Shown: positions 17,656 to 26,849 of the stretch, piece by piece
Layout: each line of letters starts with the position of its first letter
Position numbering within the stretch: the stretch's first letter is position 1
From: Thiomonas sp. FB-6
GTDB lineage: Bacteria; Pseudomonadota; Gammaproteobacteria; Burkholderiales; Burkholderiaceae_C
Reading direction: 5' to 3'
Assembly (NCBI RefSeq): GCF_000377645.1
Contig: NZ_KB898501.1
Coordinates: 1 to 37,698 of the forward strand
DNA: 37,698 bases
Notes under the pieces: generated by a model
The model's input: the letters and a program-made list of their open reading frames with translations, nothing else
Database searches by the model: none
What the model was told of the DNA's origin: nothing
Program-made: the position numbers and the translations under genes

Positions 17656-19059
17656 TCAACTCGTCGTGTCCCACCAGAGTTCGCGCATCGCATCGTCGAA
17701 GCGGTGTGCGATCTCCTCGGCGCGCGGGTGCGCGCCTTCGCGCAGCACCCAGCGGCCAGCGACCAGCACGTCGCGCCAGGCCGGGGCCGGGCTGGAGAAC
17801 ACCAGAGCGTCGAGTTGCTGCGCAGGCGCGATCCCGAGGAGACTCGACGCCCGGGAATCGAGTACAAGCGCGTCGGCGCGCGCCCCGGTACACAGCCCCC
17901 AGGCGCCGAGCCCGGCGCTGCGGCCGCTGCCAGCCTGCACGCGCGACCACAGGCGCTCCGCGGTGGAGGGTTGCGCGAGCTGCGGGGCCGCGCTGCTGTT
18001 GCGCTCGCGGCGCAGAAGCCGCTGCGCATAGTCCAGCCAGCGCAGCTCTTCGCGCCAGTCACGATTTACCTGGCTGTCCGAGCCGAGGGTGATGGGCACG
18101 TTGTTGGCGAGCATGTGCGGCAAATCGGGCACACCGTCGCCGAGGTTGGCCTCGGTGCTCGGGCACAGCACGATGCCCGCGCCGGCAGCGGCGGCGGCGT
18201 CGATCTCGGACGGCGCAGCATGCGTGGCGTGGACCAGTTGCCAGCGTGGATCGAGCAGGCCCTGCTCCGCCAACCAGGCAATGGGACGTTTCCCCGTGGC
18301 CGCCACGCATTCATCGACCTCCGCGGTCTGCTCGCTCACGTGGACGTGGATCGGGCCATCGAAGCCGTCCGCCGCCCGTGCCAGCGCGACGATGGATTCG
18401 GTGCTCGCGGCGCGCAGGGAATGCACGGCAAGCCCGGCGCGCAGCAGCGGATGTCGATGCGCCCCGATGGCGCGCGCCATCTCCCATGCGCTCGCCGCAT
18501 CGCAGGCGAAGCGGCGCTGGTCGGCTCGCAGCGTAGGCTGTCCGAAGCCCGCGCGCTCGTACAGGGTGGGCATCAAGGTCAGCCCGATACCCGCCTGCCC
18601 AGCGGCATCGCACAGCGCAAGACCCATTTCCAGCAGGTCCGGGTAGGGGCGGCCGCTCGGGTCGCGGTGCAGGTAGTGGAATTCGCACACCTGCGTGTAC
18701 CCACCGTGCAGCAGTTCGAGATACAGCATCGCGGCCACTGCCCGCAACTGTTGCGGCGTGATGCGCAGCGCGGCCTGGTACATGCGGTCCCGCCATGACC
18801 AGAAGGTATCGGCGGCGTCCTGGCGACGTTCGGCGAGGCCGGCGAAGGCGCGTTGGAAGGCGTGGCTGTGGGCGTCCACCAGCCCGGGCAGCAACGCGCC
18901 GTCAATGCGGCGCGCCTGCGGCGGCGGCGCGACTCGCGCGCGCACCTCCGACCAGTTGCCCTCCTCGTCGATGCGCAGCAGCACGTCTTCGTGCCAGCCT
19001 TCGGGCAGCCAGGCGCGCGGGGCCCACAGCAGGCGATCGGACTCAGCGGACGTCGGCAT
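17656..19059 (-). CDS. hutF: Formimidoylglutamate deiminase
   Basis: HutF hydrolyses N-formimino-L-glutamate to N-formylglutamate and ammonia, in the five-step branch of histidine degradation. The 467 residues fit the family. As an amidohydrolase it has the metal motif H64-S-H66 in LVDAHSHAFQRAF, further metal ligands in HVSEQTAEVDE and HATHAAPSE, and LGSDSQVNRDWREELR with the metal-binding Asp. It is the last gene of the minus-strand hut operon and overlaps hutG by 17 bases. With hutG next to it, the formylglutamate route is complete from urocanate to glutamate and formate. Confidence 0.95.
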   Translation of the reverse strand: MPTSAESDRLLWAPRAWLPEGWHEDVLLRIDEEGNWSEVRARVAPPPQARRIDGALLPGLVDAHSHAFQRAFAGLAERRQDAADTFWSWRDRMYQAALRITPQQLRAVAAMLYLELLHGGYTQVCEFHYLHRDPSGRPYPDLLEMGLALCDAAGQAGIGLTLMPTLYERAGFGQPTLRADQRRFACDAASAWEMARAIGAHRHPLLRAGLAVHSLRAASTESIVALARAADGFDGPIHVHVSEQTAEVDECVAATGKRPIAWLAEQGLLDPRWQLVHATHAAPSEIDAAAAAGAGIVLCPSTEANLGDGVPDLPHMLANNVPITLGSDSQVNRDWREELRWLDYAQRLLRRERNSSAAPQLAQPSTAERLWSRVQAGSGRSAGLGAWGLCTGARADALVLDSRASSLLGIAPAQQLDALVFSSPAPAWRDVLVAGRWVLREGAHPRAEEIAHRFDDAMRELWWDTTS

Positions 19060-19855
19060 CCGGCCTCCACTCGAGCATGACGTCGATCAGATCGCGCAGT
19101 GTGGGCAGCAGCCCGTCGCGCCGCGCCGCATCGATACGCCACGGGGCACGCTCGCGCATGTAGGTGGAGAAGCACATTTCCATTTGCACGGCGTGGACAT
19201 TCTCTCCTGGCTGTCCATAGTGACGTGTGATGTAGCCGCCCTTGAAGCGACCGTCGACGGCGTGCGTGAAGCCGGGCTGCCGGCGCAGCGCCGCCGCGAG
19301 CGCTGAGCGCAGGCTCTGCGCACAACTTGTCCCCTCGGCCGTGCCGAGGTTCAGGTCGGGTAGCGTTCCGTCGAACAGCCAGGGCAGACGTGACAGGATG
19401 CTGTGGCCGTCCCACAGAAGCGCAAAACCGTGCAGGTCGCGCAGGCGCTGCAGTTCGGCCGACAATGCATCGTGGTAGGGCTGCCAGTACTCCGCGAGGC
19501 GGGACGGCAGCTCCTGGGCGTTGGGCTCCTGCCCGGGACGGTACAGCGCCTCGCCGCTGAAGGCGCGCGAGGGACAGACTCCTGTGTTGTTGGAGCCAGG
19601 GTACATTGGCGTGTCCAGCGGCGGCCGGTTCAGGTCGACAACGTAGCGCGACATGCGCGGCACCAGCATGCTGCAGCCGCGCTCGAGCGCGAAGCGATAG
19701 ATCTGCTCGAGGTGCCAGTCGGTGTCGTCCACGTCGAGTGCTCGTGGCAGCAGGCGCGACGCGTACTCTTCGGGAATCAGCGTTCCCGTGTGAGGCAAGC
19801 TGACCAGCAATGGCTGACTGCCGCGATGCAGCGTGAAGATGGGTGATTCGTGCAT
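19043..19855 (-). CDS. hutG: N-formylglutamate deformylase
   Basis: HutG hydrolyses N-formylglutamate to glutamate and formate, the final step of this hut branch. The 270-residue protein has LLVSLPHTGTLIPEEYA, DVDDTDWHLEQIYRFA and the basic stretch FKGGYITRHYGQPGENVHAVQMEMC, all typical of the family. The ATG at 19855 was chosen because it lies 3 bases before the hutI stop; longer frames run into hutI. It overlaps hutF at its end. Confidence 0.95.
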   Translation of the reverse strand: MHESPIFTLHRGSQPLLVSLPHTGTLIPEEYASRLLPRALDVDDTDWHLEQIYRFALERGCSMLVPRMSRYVVDLNRPPLDTPMYPGSNNTGVCPSRAFSGEALYRPGQEPNAQELPSRLAEYWQPYHDALSAELQRLRDLHGFALLWDGHSILSRLPWLFDGTLPDLNLGTAEGTSCAQSLRSALAAALRRQPGFTHAVDGRFKGGYITRHYGQPGENVHAVQMEMCFSTYMRERAPWRIDAARRDGLLPTLRDLIDVMLEWRPDADVR

Positions 19856-19857
19856 GT

Positions 19858-21066
19858 TCAAGACCAAGGTGCACCGGCAATGAAGGGCCTGCAGGCTCCG
19901 GGCTGTCCAATCCAGTAGCAGAGCTCGTTGGGGTGGTTCAGCGGCCAGGCGACGAAGTCGGCGCGCTGCCCCGGGGCCAGCCGGCCGCGATCGTGAAGCC
20001 CGAGAGCTTGCGCGGCGTTCACGGTCATCCCGCGCAGCGCTTCCTCGGGCCTCAGGCGAAACAAGGTGCAGCCCATGTTGAGCACCAAGGTCGGGCTCAG
20101 CATGGGGGAGCTGCCGGGGTTGTGGTCGCTGGCCAGCGCGATTGGAACGCCAGCCTCGCGCAAGGCTCGCACCGGCGGAAGCTGCGTCTCCCGAAGGAAG
20201 TAGAACGCGCCGGGCAGCAGCACGGCAACGCTGCCGCCGGCCGCCATGGCCGCGACGCCCGCTGCGTCCAGGTATTCGAGGTGGTCGCAGGAAAGTGCGC
20301 CGTAGGCGGCGGCGAGTTCGGCGCCACCGAGGCAACTCAACTGCTCGGCGTGCAGTTTCACCGGCAGACCGGCACCGCGCGCAGCCTTGAACACTCGCTC
20401 TATCTGCGCCGTGTCAAAGGCGATGGCTTCGCAAAACGCGTCGATGGCGTCGGCCAAGTCCTGCTCGGCCAGACGCGGCAGCCAGGAGCAGACGTGGTCG
20501 ATATACGCATCGGCCTGTCCGGCGTACTCGGGGGGCAGCGCGTGCGCCGCCAGGCAGGTGGTGCGCACCGTAAGCGGCAGGACTTCTCCGATTCGCCGCG
20601 CCACGCGCAGGCAGCGCACTTCGTGCGCGAAGTCCAAGCCGTAGCCGGACTTGATCTCCAGCGTTGTAACGCCTCCGCGCAGCATCGCCATGGCGCGCTC
20701 CCGCGCATCGGCGAACAGGCGCTCGTCGCTGGCCATGCGGGTGGCGCGCACCGTCGACAGGATTCCACCGCCCGCGGCCGCGATGTCCGCGTAGCCGGCG
20801 CCGCCCAGGCGCAGCTCAAATTCGTCGGCGCGGTGGCCACCGTACACGAGATGCGTGTGGCAATCCACCAACCCGGGCGTGACCAGCGTTCCGCCGAGGT
20901 GGTATTCCTCGTCGATTTCGAGATGTGCGGGAAGCTCGCTTGCAGCGCCGACCCAACGCAGCGTGCCGCCTTCGGCGACCATCGCGGCGTTGTCGACGAG
21001 GCCCCAGCCCGCGTCGCCCGCAAGCGTGCACAGCAGGGCATCGCGGTAGAGGGTGCGCGTCGACAT
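19858..21066 (-). CDS. hutI: Imidazolonepropionase
   Basis: HutI opens the ring of 4-imidazolone-5-propionate to give N-formimino-L-glutamate. The 402-residue amidohydrolase carries the metal motif H70-T-H72 in GLVDCHTHLVYGGHRADEF, the substrate region IKSGYGLD, and the metal-binding ALASDHNPGSSP. It begins 1 base after the hutD stop (TGAGATG), so translation is probably coupled, and the upstream ribosome-binding site is weak. It ends just ahead of hutG. Confidence 0.96.
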   Translation of the reverse strand: MSTRTLYRDALLCTLAGDAGWGLVDNAAMVAEGGTLRWVGAASELPAHLEIDEEYHLGGTLVTPGLVDCHTHLVYGGHRADEFELRLGGAGYADIAAAGGGILSTVRATRMASDERLFADARERAMAMLRGGVTTLEIKSGYGLDFAHEVRCLRVARRIGEVLPLTVRTTCLAAHALPPEYAGQADAYIDHVCSWLPRLAEQDLADAIDAFCEAIAFDTAQIERVFKAARGAGLPVKLHAEQLSCLGGAELAAAYGALSCDHLEYLDAAGVAAMAAGGSVAVLLPGAFYFLRETQLPPVRALREAGVPIALASDHNPGSSPMLSPTLVLNMGCTLFRLRPEEALRGMTVNAAQALGLHDRGRLAPGQRADFVAWPLNHPNELCYWIGQPGACRPFIAGAPWS

Positions 21067-21067
21067 C

Positions 21068-21649
21068 TCAGGGATCCCCGACGCCGATCCAGTAGCCGGC
21101 GCCGTCGCCCTCATGGTCGTCGGCATCGACGCTCAGCCGCCGCGGCGCCCGCTCGAACCACAGAAGTGTGAATCGCGGGACGTCGGTGAAGCGATCCTCG
21201 CCCCGCGCGCAGGTGTGGCGACAACGCGACCAGCGTGTGGCGAAAAACCCGCAAGACCGCGCGTGCGGCGTCCACGACGTGCCGACGCGCGCCGGCTGCA
21301 TGAACCCTGGTGTGTCGCGCAGCATCAGGTTGAGGTCGCGGGTCGGCCCATGGAGCAGTCGACACTCGACAGGAACGTCGCCCGAGAAGCACAGCGCATC
21401 GGCACCGAGCAGCTGGTGCTGCGATGAGCTTCCGATGCGCAGCTCGACCCCGGCGCCATCGACCACGGCGAACCATCGCGTGATTCCCGGCCAGGCCGAA
21501 AACGGCCCGTCGGAAGCAATGTCGGCCACGCTGACTCGAACGCGCCAGGTCGCGACGGCTGGGCGAGCCAGCAGCTCGCGCGTGACTCCACCACCGTTGC
21601 GCCAGGGCCGCGGCGCGACGGAGTCGCATGCGAGCAGCAGCGGGTTCAA
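21068..21649 (-). CDS. hutD: HutD-family protein
   Basis: The 193-residue protein starts LNPLLLACDSVAPRPWRNGGGVTREL; PWRNGGGVTREL is the HutD hallmark, part of a cupin-like fold. HutD is needed for fitness on histidine in pseudomonads and has been proposed to limit hut activity, but its biochemical role is not settled. The only start that fits the family length is TTG at 21649, whose last bases overlap the hutC stop (TTGA), a coupling arrangement. Longer frames into hutC have no family support. Confidence 0.88.
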   Translation of the reverse strand: MNPLLLACDSVAPRPWRNGGGVTRELLARPAVATWRVRVSVADIASDGPFSAWPGITRWFAVVDGAGVELRIGSSSQHQLLGADALCFSGDVPVECRLLHGPTRDLNLMLRDTPGFMQPARVGTSWTPHARSCGFFATRWSRCRHTCARGEDRFTDVPRFTLLWFERAPRRLSVDADDHEGDGAGYWIGVGDP

Positions 21650-22386
21650 GGCTGGAACCGTCCCTCGAGCAGATAGCGGCTGCCCGGGTGCACCAGGCGC
21701 ACCAGTGTGACCGGCGTTCCGCGACTGACCGTGGAGCGGGTGACGACCAGGCAGGGCTCGGTCGCGTCGATCTTCAGGAGACGAGCCTCCTGGCGACTGG
21801 GCATGGTTGCCTCGATGGTGTAGGAGGCCTCCCAGGTCGGTGCGACCTCGAGCAGGTACTGCGTCGGCGTGGATGCCGAGAAGTCGGTGGACAGGTAGTG
21901 CGGAGCGGCCGCGGGGTTGACCCAGCGGTCCTCGCATTGCAGCGGAACGTCGCCCTCATAGTGCACCGCGAGCGAGTGGAACACGGGGGTTCCCTCCTTG
22001 AGCCCGAAGCGCTGCGCCACCATCGGCGGGGCGGACTCCTCGCGGAGCAGGTGCACGCCCATGCGGTAGGGAAGTCCGCGCGACTCGACGTGCTCGCGCA
22101 TGTCGCGGATCGATAGCGTTGCGGACAACTTGTGCAGCTGCGCGGCGAAGGTGCCGACTCCCTGCACGCGTTCGACCAGCCCCTCGCTCTGCAGTTCGCG
22201 TAGCGCGCGGTTGACCGTCATGCGGCTGACGCCGAACTGCGTGACCAGCGCGGATTCCGAGGGCATCAGCGTGCCGGGCTTCCAGCGCCCGTGCTCCAGC
22301 CCGGTCTTCAGGTGCTGCTTCACCACCTGGTAGGGGGCCGCGGCCACCGGCGTTCGGCGGGGCGGCGAAGTCGCTTCGCGTTTCAT
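21646..22386 (-). CDS. hutC: Histidine utilisation repressor (GntR/HutC family)
   Basis: The 246-residue repressor has a GntR winged helix (about 18-85, with MPSESALVTQFGVSRMTVNRAL split around the turn) and a C-terminal UTRA ligand domain (about 100-240). HutC binds hut promoters and is released by urocanate. It is the first gene of the minus-strand operon. The two TGTCTAGACA palindromes in the divergent region are its probable operators, one close to its own start. Confidence 0.95.
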   Translation of the reverse strand: MKREATSPPRRTPVAAAPYQVVKQHLKTGLEHGRWKPGTLMPSESALVTQFGVSRMTVNRALRELQSEGLVERVQGVGTFAAQLHKLSATLSIRDMREHVESRGLPYRMGVHLLREESAPPMVAQRFGLKEGTPVFHSLAVHYEGDVPLQCEDRWVNPAAAPHYLSTDFSASTPTQYLLEVAPTWEASYTIEATMPSRQEARLLKIDATEPCLVVTRSTVSRGTPVTLVRLVHPGSRYLLEGRFQP

Positions 22387-22402
22387 GGGATGATCTTACC
22401 GG

Positions 22403-22425
22403 TATAGGCGTGTCTAGACAAGTTG
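22403..22425. promoter_or_regulatory. HutC operator 1
   Basis: The perfect palindrome TGTCTAGACA (22411-22420) lies within a longer block, TATAGGCG before and AGTTG after, that is nearly the same as operator 2 in the same orientation. It is 24 bases upstream of the hutC start, fitting autorepression of the hutC operon. Confidence 0.75.
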
Positions 22426-22471
22426 ATTGCTATTGAAAAGATTGGGGTTTCCACGGAGTCCAATGCCCTTG

Positions 22472-22494
22472 TGTAGGCCTGTCTAGACAAGTAA
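22472..22494. promoter_or_regulatory. HutC operator 2
   Basis: The second TGTCTAGACA (22480-22489) is flanked by TGTAGGCC and AGTAA. Together with operator 1 it forms a 21-base direct repeat with only two differences, spaced 69 bases. It ends 39 bases before the chosen hutU start and would control the hutU operon. Confidence 0.75.
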
Positions 22495-22528
22495 AGTGCG
22501 AGCTCAGACGTTTTTCTGGAAGCCAGCC

Positions 22529-24235
22529 GTGATTGATCGCTCCACCCCTACCGCCTCGAACCGGCCGCGTGTCGTACGCGCGCCACGCGGCCCCAATCTC
22601 TCCTGTCGCAACTGGTTGATCGAGGCGGCCTACCGGATGATCCAGAACAACCTGGATCCGGAGGTCGCCGAGGATCCCGGCTCCCTCGTCGTGTACGGCG
22701 GAATCGGCAAGGCCGCGCGCGACTGGGATTGCTACGACGCGATTCTGCGCGAGCTGCGCGCGCTGCGCGAGGACGAGACCTTGCTGATCCAGTCGGGCAA
22801 GCCGGTCGGCGTGTTCCGCACCCACGTCGACGCGCCTCGGGTGCTCCTAGCCAATTCCAATCTCGTGCCGAAATGGGCGACATGGGAGCATTTCAACGAG
22901 CTGGACCGCAAGGGCCTGATGATGTTCGGGCAAATGACGGCGGGGTCGTGGATCTACATCGCCAGCCAGGGGATCGTGCAGGGGACCTACGAGACTTTCG
23001 TCGAAGCGGGGCGCCAGCATTGCGGCGGCGACCTGGCGGGGCGCTGGATTCTCACCGCCGGTCTTGGCGGCATGGGCGGGGCGCAGCCGCTCGCGGCGAC
23101 CTTCGCTGGTGCGGCGTCCCTGAACATCGAATGCCAGCAGAGTCGCATCGATTTCCGGCTGCGCTCGCGTTATCTCGACGAGCAGGCGCGCGACCTCGAC
23201 GATGCGCTTGAGCGCATTGCCCACTACACGCGCCAGAGGCAGGCTGTCTCCGTGGGCTTGCTGGGCAATGCCGCGGAGGTCCTCCCCGAGTTGCTGGCGC
23301 GTGCCCGGGTCGGGGGCATCCGCCCCGACCTGCTGACCGACCAGACCTCGGCCCACGACCTGATTCACGGTTACCTGCCGGCCGGCTGGACGGTCGAGCG
23401 CTGGAAGGCCGCCCAGGCGGACCCCGGCGCGCACGCCGAGCTCGGCGCCGCCGCCGCGCAGAGCTGCGCCGAGCACGTGCGTGCGATGCTCGAGTTCCAG
23501 GCCATGGGTGTGCCCACCTTTGACTATGGAAACAACATACGTCAGGTGGCGCTGGACCAGGGGGTGAAGCGAGCTTTCGCGTTTCCCGGCTTCGTTCCGG
23601 CCTATATCCGGCCCTTGTTCTGCCGAGGTAAAGGCCCCTTCCGCTGGGTGGCGCTCTCGGGCGATCCGCAGGACATCGCCAGGACCGACGCCAAGCTCAA
23701 GGAGCTGTTTCCGCACGATCCTCACCTGCATCGCTGGCTCGATCTGGCGAGCGAGCGCATCGCGTTCCAGGGGCTGCCCGCGCGCATCTGCTGGCTCGGG
23801 CTGGGAGAACGGCACAAGGCCGCGCTCGCCTTCAACGACATGGTGAAGTCGGGTGAACTCAGGGCCCCGGTCGTGATCGGTCGCGATCACCTGGACAGCG
23901 GATCGGTGGCGTCGCCTAACCGCGAGACCGAGGCGATGCGGGATGGCAGCGATGCGGTCTCGGACTGGCCGCTGCTCAATGCGCTGCTCAATACCGCGAG
24001 TGGGGCCACCTGGGTTTCGCTGCATCATGGTGGCGGCGTCGGCATGGGCTACTCCCAGCACGCCGGCGTGGTCATTGTCTGCGACGGGACCGAGGCCGCT
24101 GCGGCACGCCTCGAGCGGGTGCTGTGGAACGACCCGGCGACCGGGGTCATGCGCCACGCCGATGCCGGCTACGAGGAGGCCGTGGCCTGCGCCCGCGAAT
24201 CCTCCTTGCACCTACCGATGGTCGGTGCGGATTGA
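22529..24235 (+). CDS. hutU: Urocanate hydratase (urocanase)
   Basis: HutU converts urocanate to 4-imidazolone-5-propionate with tightly bound NAD+. The 568-residue product has the NAD-binding [15 protein letters not shown] and the catalytic cysteine in [12 protein letters not shown] (Cys421, matching Cys410 of the 557-residue Pseudomonas putida enzyme). [10 protein letters not shown] and [17 protein letters not shown] are also conserved. The start is GTG 22529 because GGAAG lies 7 bases before it. A GTG at 22496 abuts the operator and lacks a ribosome-binding site. It is divergent from hutC, the first gene of a three-gene operon. Confidence 0.96.
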   Translation: MIDRSTPTASNRPRVVRAPRGPNLSCRNWLIEAAYRMIQNNLDPEVAEDPGSLVVYGGIGKAARDWDCYDAILRELRALREDETLLIQSGKPVGVFRTHVDAPRVLLANSNLVPKWATWEHFNELDRKGLMMFGQMTAGSWIYIASQGIVQGTYETFVEAGRQHCGGDLAGRWILTAGLGGMGGAQPLAATFAGAASLNIECQQSRIDFRLRSRYLDEQARDLDDALERIAHYTRQRQAVSVGLLGNAAEVLPELLARARVGGIRPDLLTDQTSAHDLIHGYLPAGWTVERWKAAQADPGAHAELGAAAAQSCAEHVRAMLEFQAMGVPTFDYGNNIRQVALDQGVKRAFAFPGFVPAYIRPLFCRGKGPFRWVALSGDPQDIARTDAKLKELFPHDPHLHRWLDLASERIAFQGLPARICWLGLGERHKAALAFNDMVKSGELRAPVVIGRDHLDSGSVASPNRETEAMRDGSDAVSDWPLLNALLNTASGATWVSLHHGGGVGMGYSQHAGVVIVCDGTEAAAARLERVLWNDPATGVMRHADAGYEEAVACARESSLHLPMVGAD

Positions 24236-24278
24236 AAGGCGATGGCGGCGCACCGACCACGATTTTCCGGAACCCACG

Positions 24279-25283
24279 ATGAATCCCAGCTACCTCACCT
24301 ATCTGAACGGCCCCGACGTTGAACGACTGGCGCTCACCGACGCGGAGATCCTCGATGCCGTCGAGCACGGACTACGCGCCCAGGGGGACGGGCAGACCGT
24401 CATCGAGCCGCGCGTGCATCTTGTTCCGGAGGACTCGGCCAAGGGACACTTCAACGTCCTGCGTGGTTACATCAGGCCCCTCGGACTGGCCGGGGTCAAG
24501 GTGGTGGGAGACTTTGTCGAAAACTACAAGCTGGGGCTGCCTTCGGAGTTCGCCACGCTGACCCTTCTCGACCCCCTGACCGGGGTTCCGAAAGCCTTCC
24601 TCGATGCGACCTCAATCACCGACATGCGTACCGGCGCGATGACCGCGCTGGGCGCCAAGTATCTGGCCAGGAAGGGCAGCAAGGTGCTCGGACACATCGG
24701 TGCGCGCGGAACCTCCTACTGGAACGTGCGTCTGCTCGAGCATCTCTTCGACTTCGACGAGATCCGCGTGCATTCGCGCCGCCCGGAGAGTCGAAACGCC
24801 TTCGCCGAGCGCCTGGCCCGCGATCTGGGCAAGCCGGTAAAGGTCACCGAGGACTGGGAAAGCTGCGTGCGTGGCGCCGACATCGTGGTCGAGGCTTCTC
24901 GGCTGCCGGAGCCGCGGCCGATGCTGCGCACGCAGTGGATCCGCGAGGGCGCGCTGGTCATCCCCTACGGGACCATGAGCGCGGTGGAACTCTCCCTCAC
25001 CGACATCATGAGCAAGGTCGTCGTCGACGACTGGAGCCAGTGCCGCAAGGGCTTGCCGTATGGCGCGCTGCGTCGGCATGTCGATGAGGGGCGGTTGACC
25101 GAGCAAAGCCTGCACGCTGAGCTCGGGCAAATCGTGGCCGGACACAAGCCCGGCCGGCAACGCGAGGACGAGACCATCCTGTTCTGGCACCGCGGCCTCA
25201 GTCTGAGCGACATCGCGCTTGGCCACGCCATGCTGGAAAAGGCCGCACGGCTCGGTCTCGGTCAATCCTTGAGATTCTCATGA
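24279..25283 (+). CDS. Ornithine cyclodeaminase/mu-crystallin family protein
   Basis: This 334-residue protein has the ornithine cyclodeaminase/mu-crystallin fold: a dimerisation part with PLGLAGVKVVGDF and LLDPLTGVPKAFLDATSITDMRTGAMTALGA across its middle, then a Rossmann domain with VLGHIGARGTSYWNVRLL. Members use NAD(P) as cyclodeaminases, ketimine reductases or amino-acid dehydrogenases. The nucleotide loop is GARGTS instead of the common GxGxQ/A, so its reaction is uncertain. It is 43 bases after hutU and overlaps an MFS gene, so it should be expressed with urocanate breakdown. An imine or cyclic amino-acid substrate is possible (inference). Confidence 0.85.
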   Translation: MNPSYLTYLNGPDVERLALTDAEILDAVEHGLRAQGDGQTVIEPRVHLVPEDSAKGHFNVLRGYIRPLGLAGVKVVGDFVENYKLGLPSEFATLTLLDPLTGVPKAFLDATSITDMRTGAMTALGAKYLARKGSKVLGHIGARGTSYWNVRLLEHLFDFDEIRVHSRRPESRNAFAERLARDLGKPVKVTEDWESCVRGADIVVEASRLPEPRPMLRTQWIREGALVIPYGTMSAVELSLTDIMSKVVVDDWSQCRKGLPYGALRRHVDEGRLTEQSLHAELGQIVAGHKPGRQREDETILFWHRGLSLSDIALGHAMLEKAARLGLGQSLRFS

Positions 25284-26572
25284 ACGACATCGATACCCCT
25301 GTAGGGAATGCCGGACGCCGGCGTGGCTGGGCCGTGGTGGCCCTCCTGTTCCTGTTCATGCTGATCAACTGGGCCGACAAGGCGGTGATCGGCTTGTCCG
25401 CGGTCCCGATCATCCATGAGCTGCACCTCAGCCATACCGAATTCGGTCTGATCGGCAGCGCCTTCTTCCTACTGTTTCCCGTCTCCGGAGTCATCGGGGG
25501 ATTCGTCGTCAATCGAATCCGCACCAAACCGGTGCTGGCGCTGATGGCGGTGATCTGGGCGCTGGCGCAGCTTCCTATGGCGGGGCAGGTCAGCCTGGGC
25601 TTGCTTCTGAGCAGCCGCATCGTGCTGGGCCTGGGCGAGGGGCCCGCATTGCCGGTGGCGTTACATGCCGTGTACAAATGGTTCGACGACAAGCGGCGCA
25701 CCCTGCCGACCAGCGTCGTCATCACGGGTGCTCCGTTCGGCGCCGGCATCGTGGCGCCGCTGATCGTGCTGATCATCGTCCACTACACCTGGCACGTAGC
25801 CTTCGCGGCCCTCGGCGTTGCCGGCCTGCTGTGGACGGTGGCCTGGCTGGTCGTCGGACGCGAGGGTGCAGGTGGTAACGCGCCGGTGGCAGCCGCGCCC
25901 GTTGCACCCATCTCGGCGGCCGAGCCTCGGGTCGGTTACGCCGGCCTGATCTTCAGTCGCACCGCGCTGGGGGTGTTCGTGGCCGGCTTCGCCGCCTACT
26001 GGGTGCTGACCCTGAACGTGGTCTGGCTCGCCGGTTACCTGATCCAGAGCGCGGGGTTCACCCAGATGGACGTGGGATGGATCGTCGTGCTGCCGGCATT
26101 GGCGCAGATCCTGCTGGGCCCGGCGGTCAGCTTCGTGTCGCAACGGCTGAGCCTGCGCGGTGTGTCCAACCGCATCGCGCGAGGCGGACTCGGGGGCCTG
26201 TGCGTGATGATCAGTGGCGGCGCCATGTTGCTGATGCCCATGCTTTCGGGGAGGGTCGCCGAGATTGCGACGGTTGGCGTGGCGTTTTCCGTCTGCGGCA
26301 TCATCTTCCCACTCGGCGCTGCGCTGATCGGCGAGATTACGCCGGCCCCGCAGCGCGGAGCGATGCTCGGCATCATGAACTCGGTGCAGACCGTCGCGGG
26401 GTTGATCGCGCCGGTGGTCATGGGCCGGCTCGTGGACCTTGGCGCGAACGCCGCGGCCGGATTTCGCAACGGGTTCGTGATGGCCGGCGTGTTCGTGCTC
26501 GTCTGCGGCCTGCTCGGAGCCTTGCTCATGCATCCGGATGCCGACCGCCGCCGCTTTGCCGCTCGCGCCTGA
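25280..26572 (+). CDS. MFS transporter
   Basis: This 430-residue membrane protein has about twelve hydrophobic segments in two halves, joined by a loop near residues 195-215. The first is LFLFMLINWADKAVIGLSAVPI split across its length, the pattern of the anion:cation symporter branch. Its ATG overlaps the stop of the cyclodeaminase-family gene (ATGA). In the hutU operon it is a candidate importer of urocanate, histidine or a related carboxylate (inference); family members also move sugar acids. Confidence 0.85.
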   Translation: MNDIDTPVGNAGRRRGWAVVALLFLFMLINWADKAVIGLSAVPIIHELHLSHTEFGLIGSAFFLLFPVSGVIGGFVVNRIRTKPVLALMAVIWALAQLPMAGQVSLGLLLSSRIVLGLGEGPALPVALHAVYKWFDDKRRTLPTSVVITGAPFGAGIVAPLIVLIIVHYTWHVAFAALGVAGLLWTVAWLVVGREGAGGNAPVAAAPVAPISAAEPRVGYAGLIFSRTALGVFVAGFAAYWVLTLNVVWLAGYLIQSAGFTQMDVGWIVVLPALAQILLGPAVSFVSQRLSLRGVSNRIARGGLGGLCVMISGGAMLLMPMLSGRVAEIATVGVAFSVCGIIFPLGAALIGEITPAPQRGAMLGIMNSVQTVAGLIAPVVMGRLVDLGANAAAGFRNGFVMAGVFVLVCGLLGALLMHPDADRRRFAARA

Positions 26573-26760
26573 GCGACACGGGCCGAAGGGACAGGCATCT
26601 GGTGCAAGCGCCTGGTGGAGGGCGCCGTTGCAGGCAGCGGCCTTAGTCATCATGGTCGCCAACAGGCAAGTCGGCGGGGGTCGATCTCCGTCCGATTCGT
26701 AGGTTGCACGCAAGCGTGCCGAGCTACATGCTGTGAATGTGTCATCAGCACCTGTTGAGC

Positions 26761-26838
26761 GCCCCCAGGGCCGGGCTGCGCCCAGCGCGCCCCCCGTGGG
26801 GGTCAAGAAAACTTGGGGCGGCCCGGCGTTTTCTTGAG
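26761..26838. repeat. GC-rich repeat with a perfect 10-bp inverted repeat
   Basis: In the 277-base gap between the MFS gene and the convergent antitoxin gene lies CCCCC-GT-GGGGG (26791-26802, part of a longer stem). TCAAGAAAAC (26803-26812) then pairs perfectly with GTTTTCTTGA (26828-26837) over a GC-rich loop. The arrangement looks like a bidirectional terminator or a dispersed palindromic element of the kind common between Burkholderiales genes. The rest of the gap (26573-26760) shows no gene. Confidence 0.55.
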
Positions 26839-26849
26839 AGCCGGCCCGC

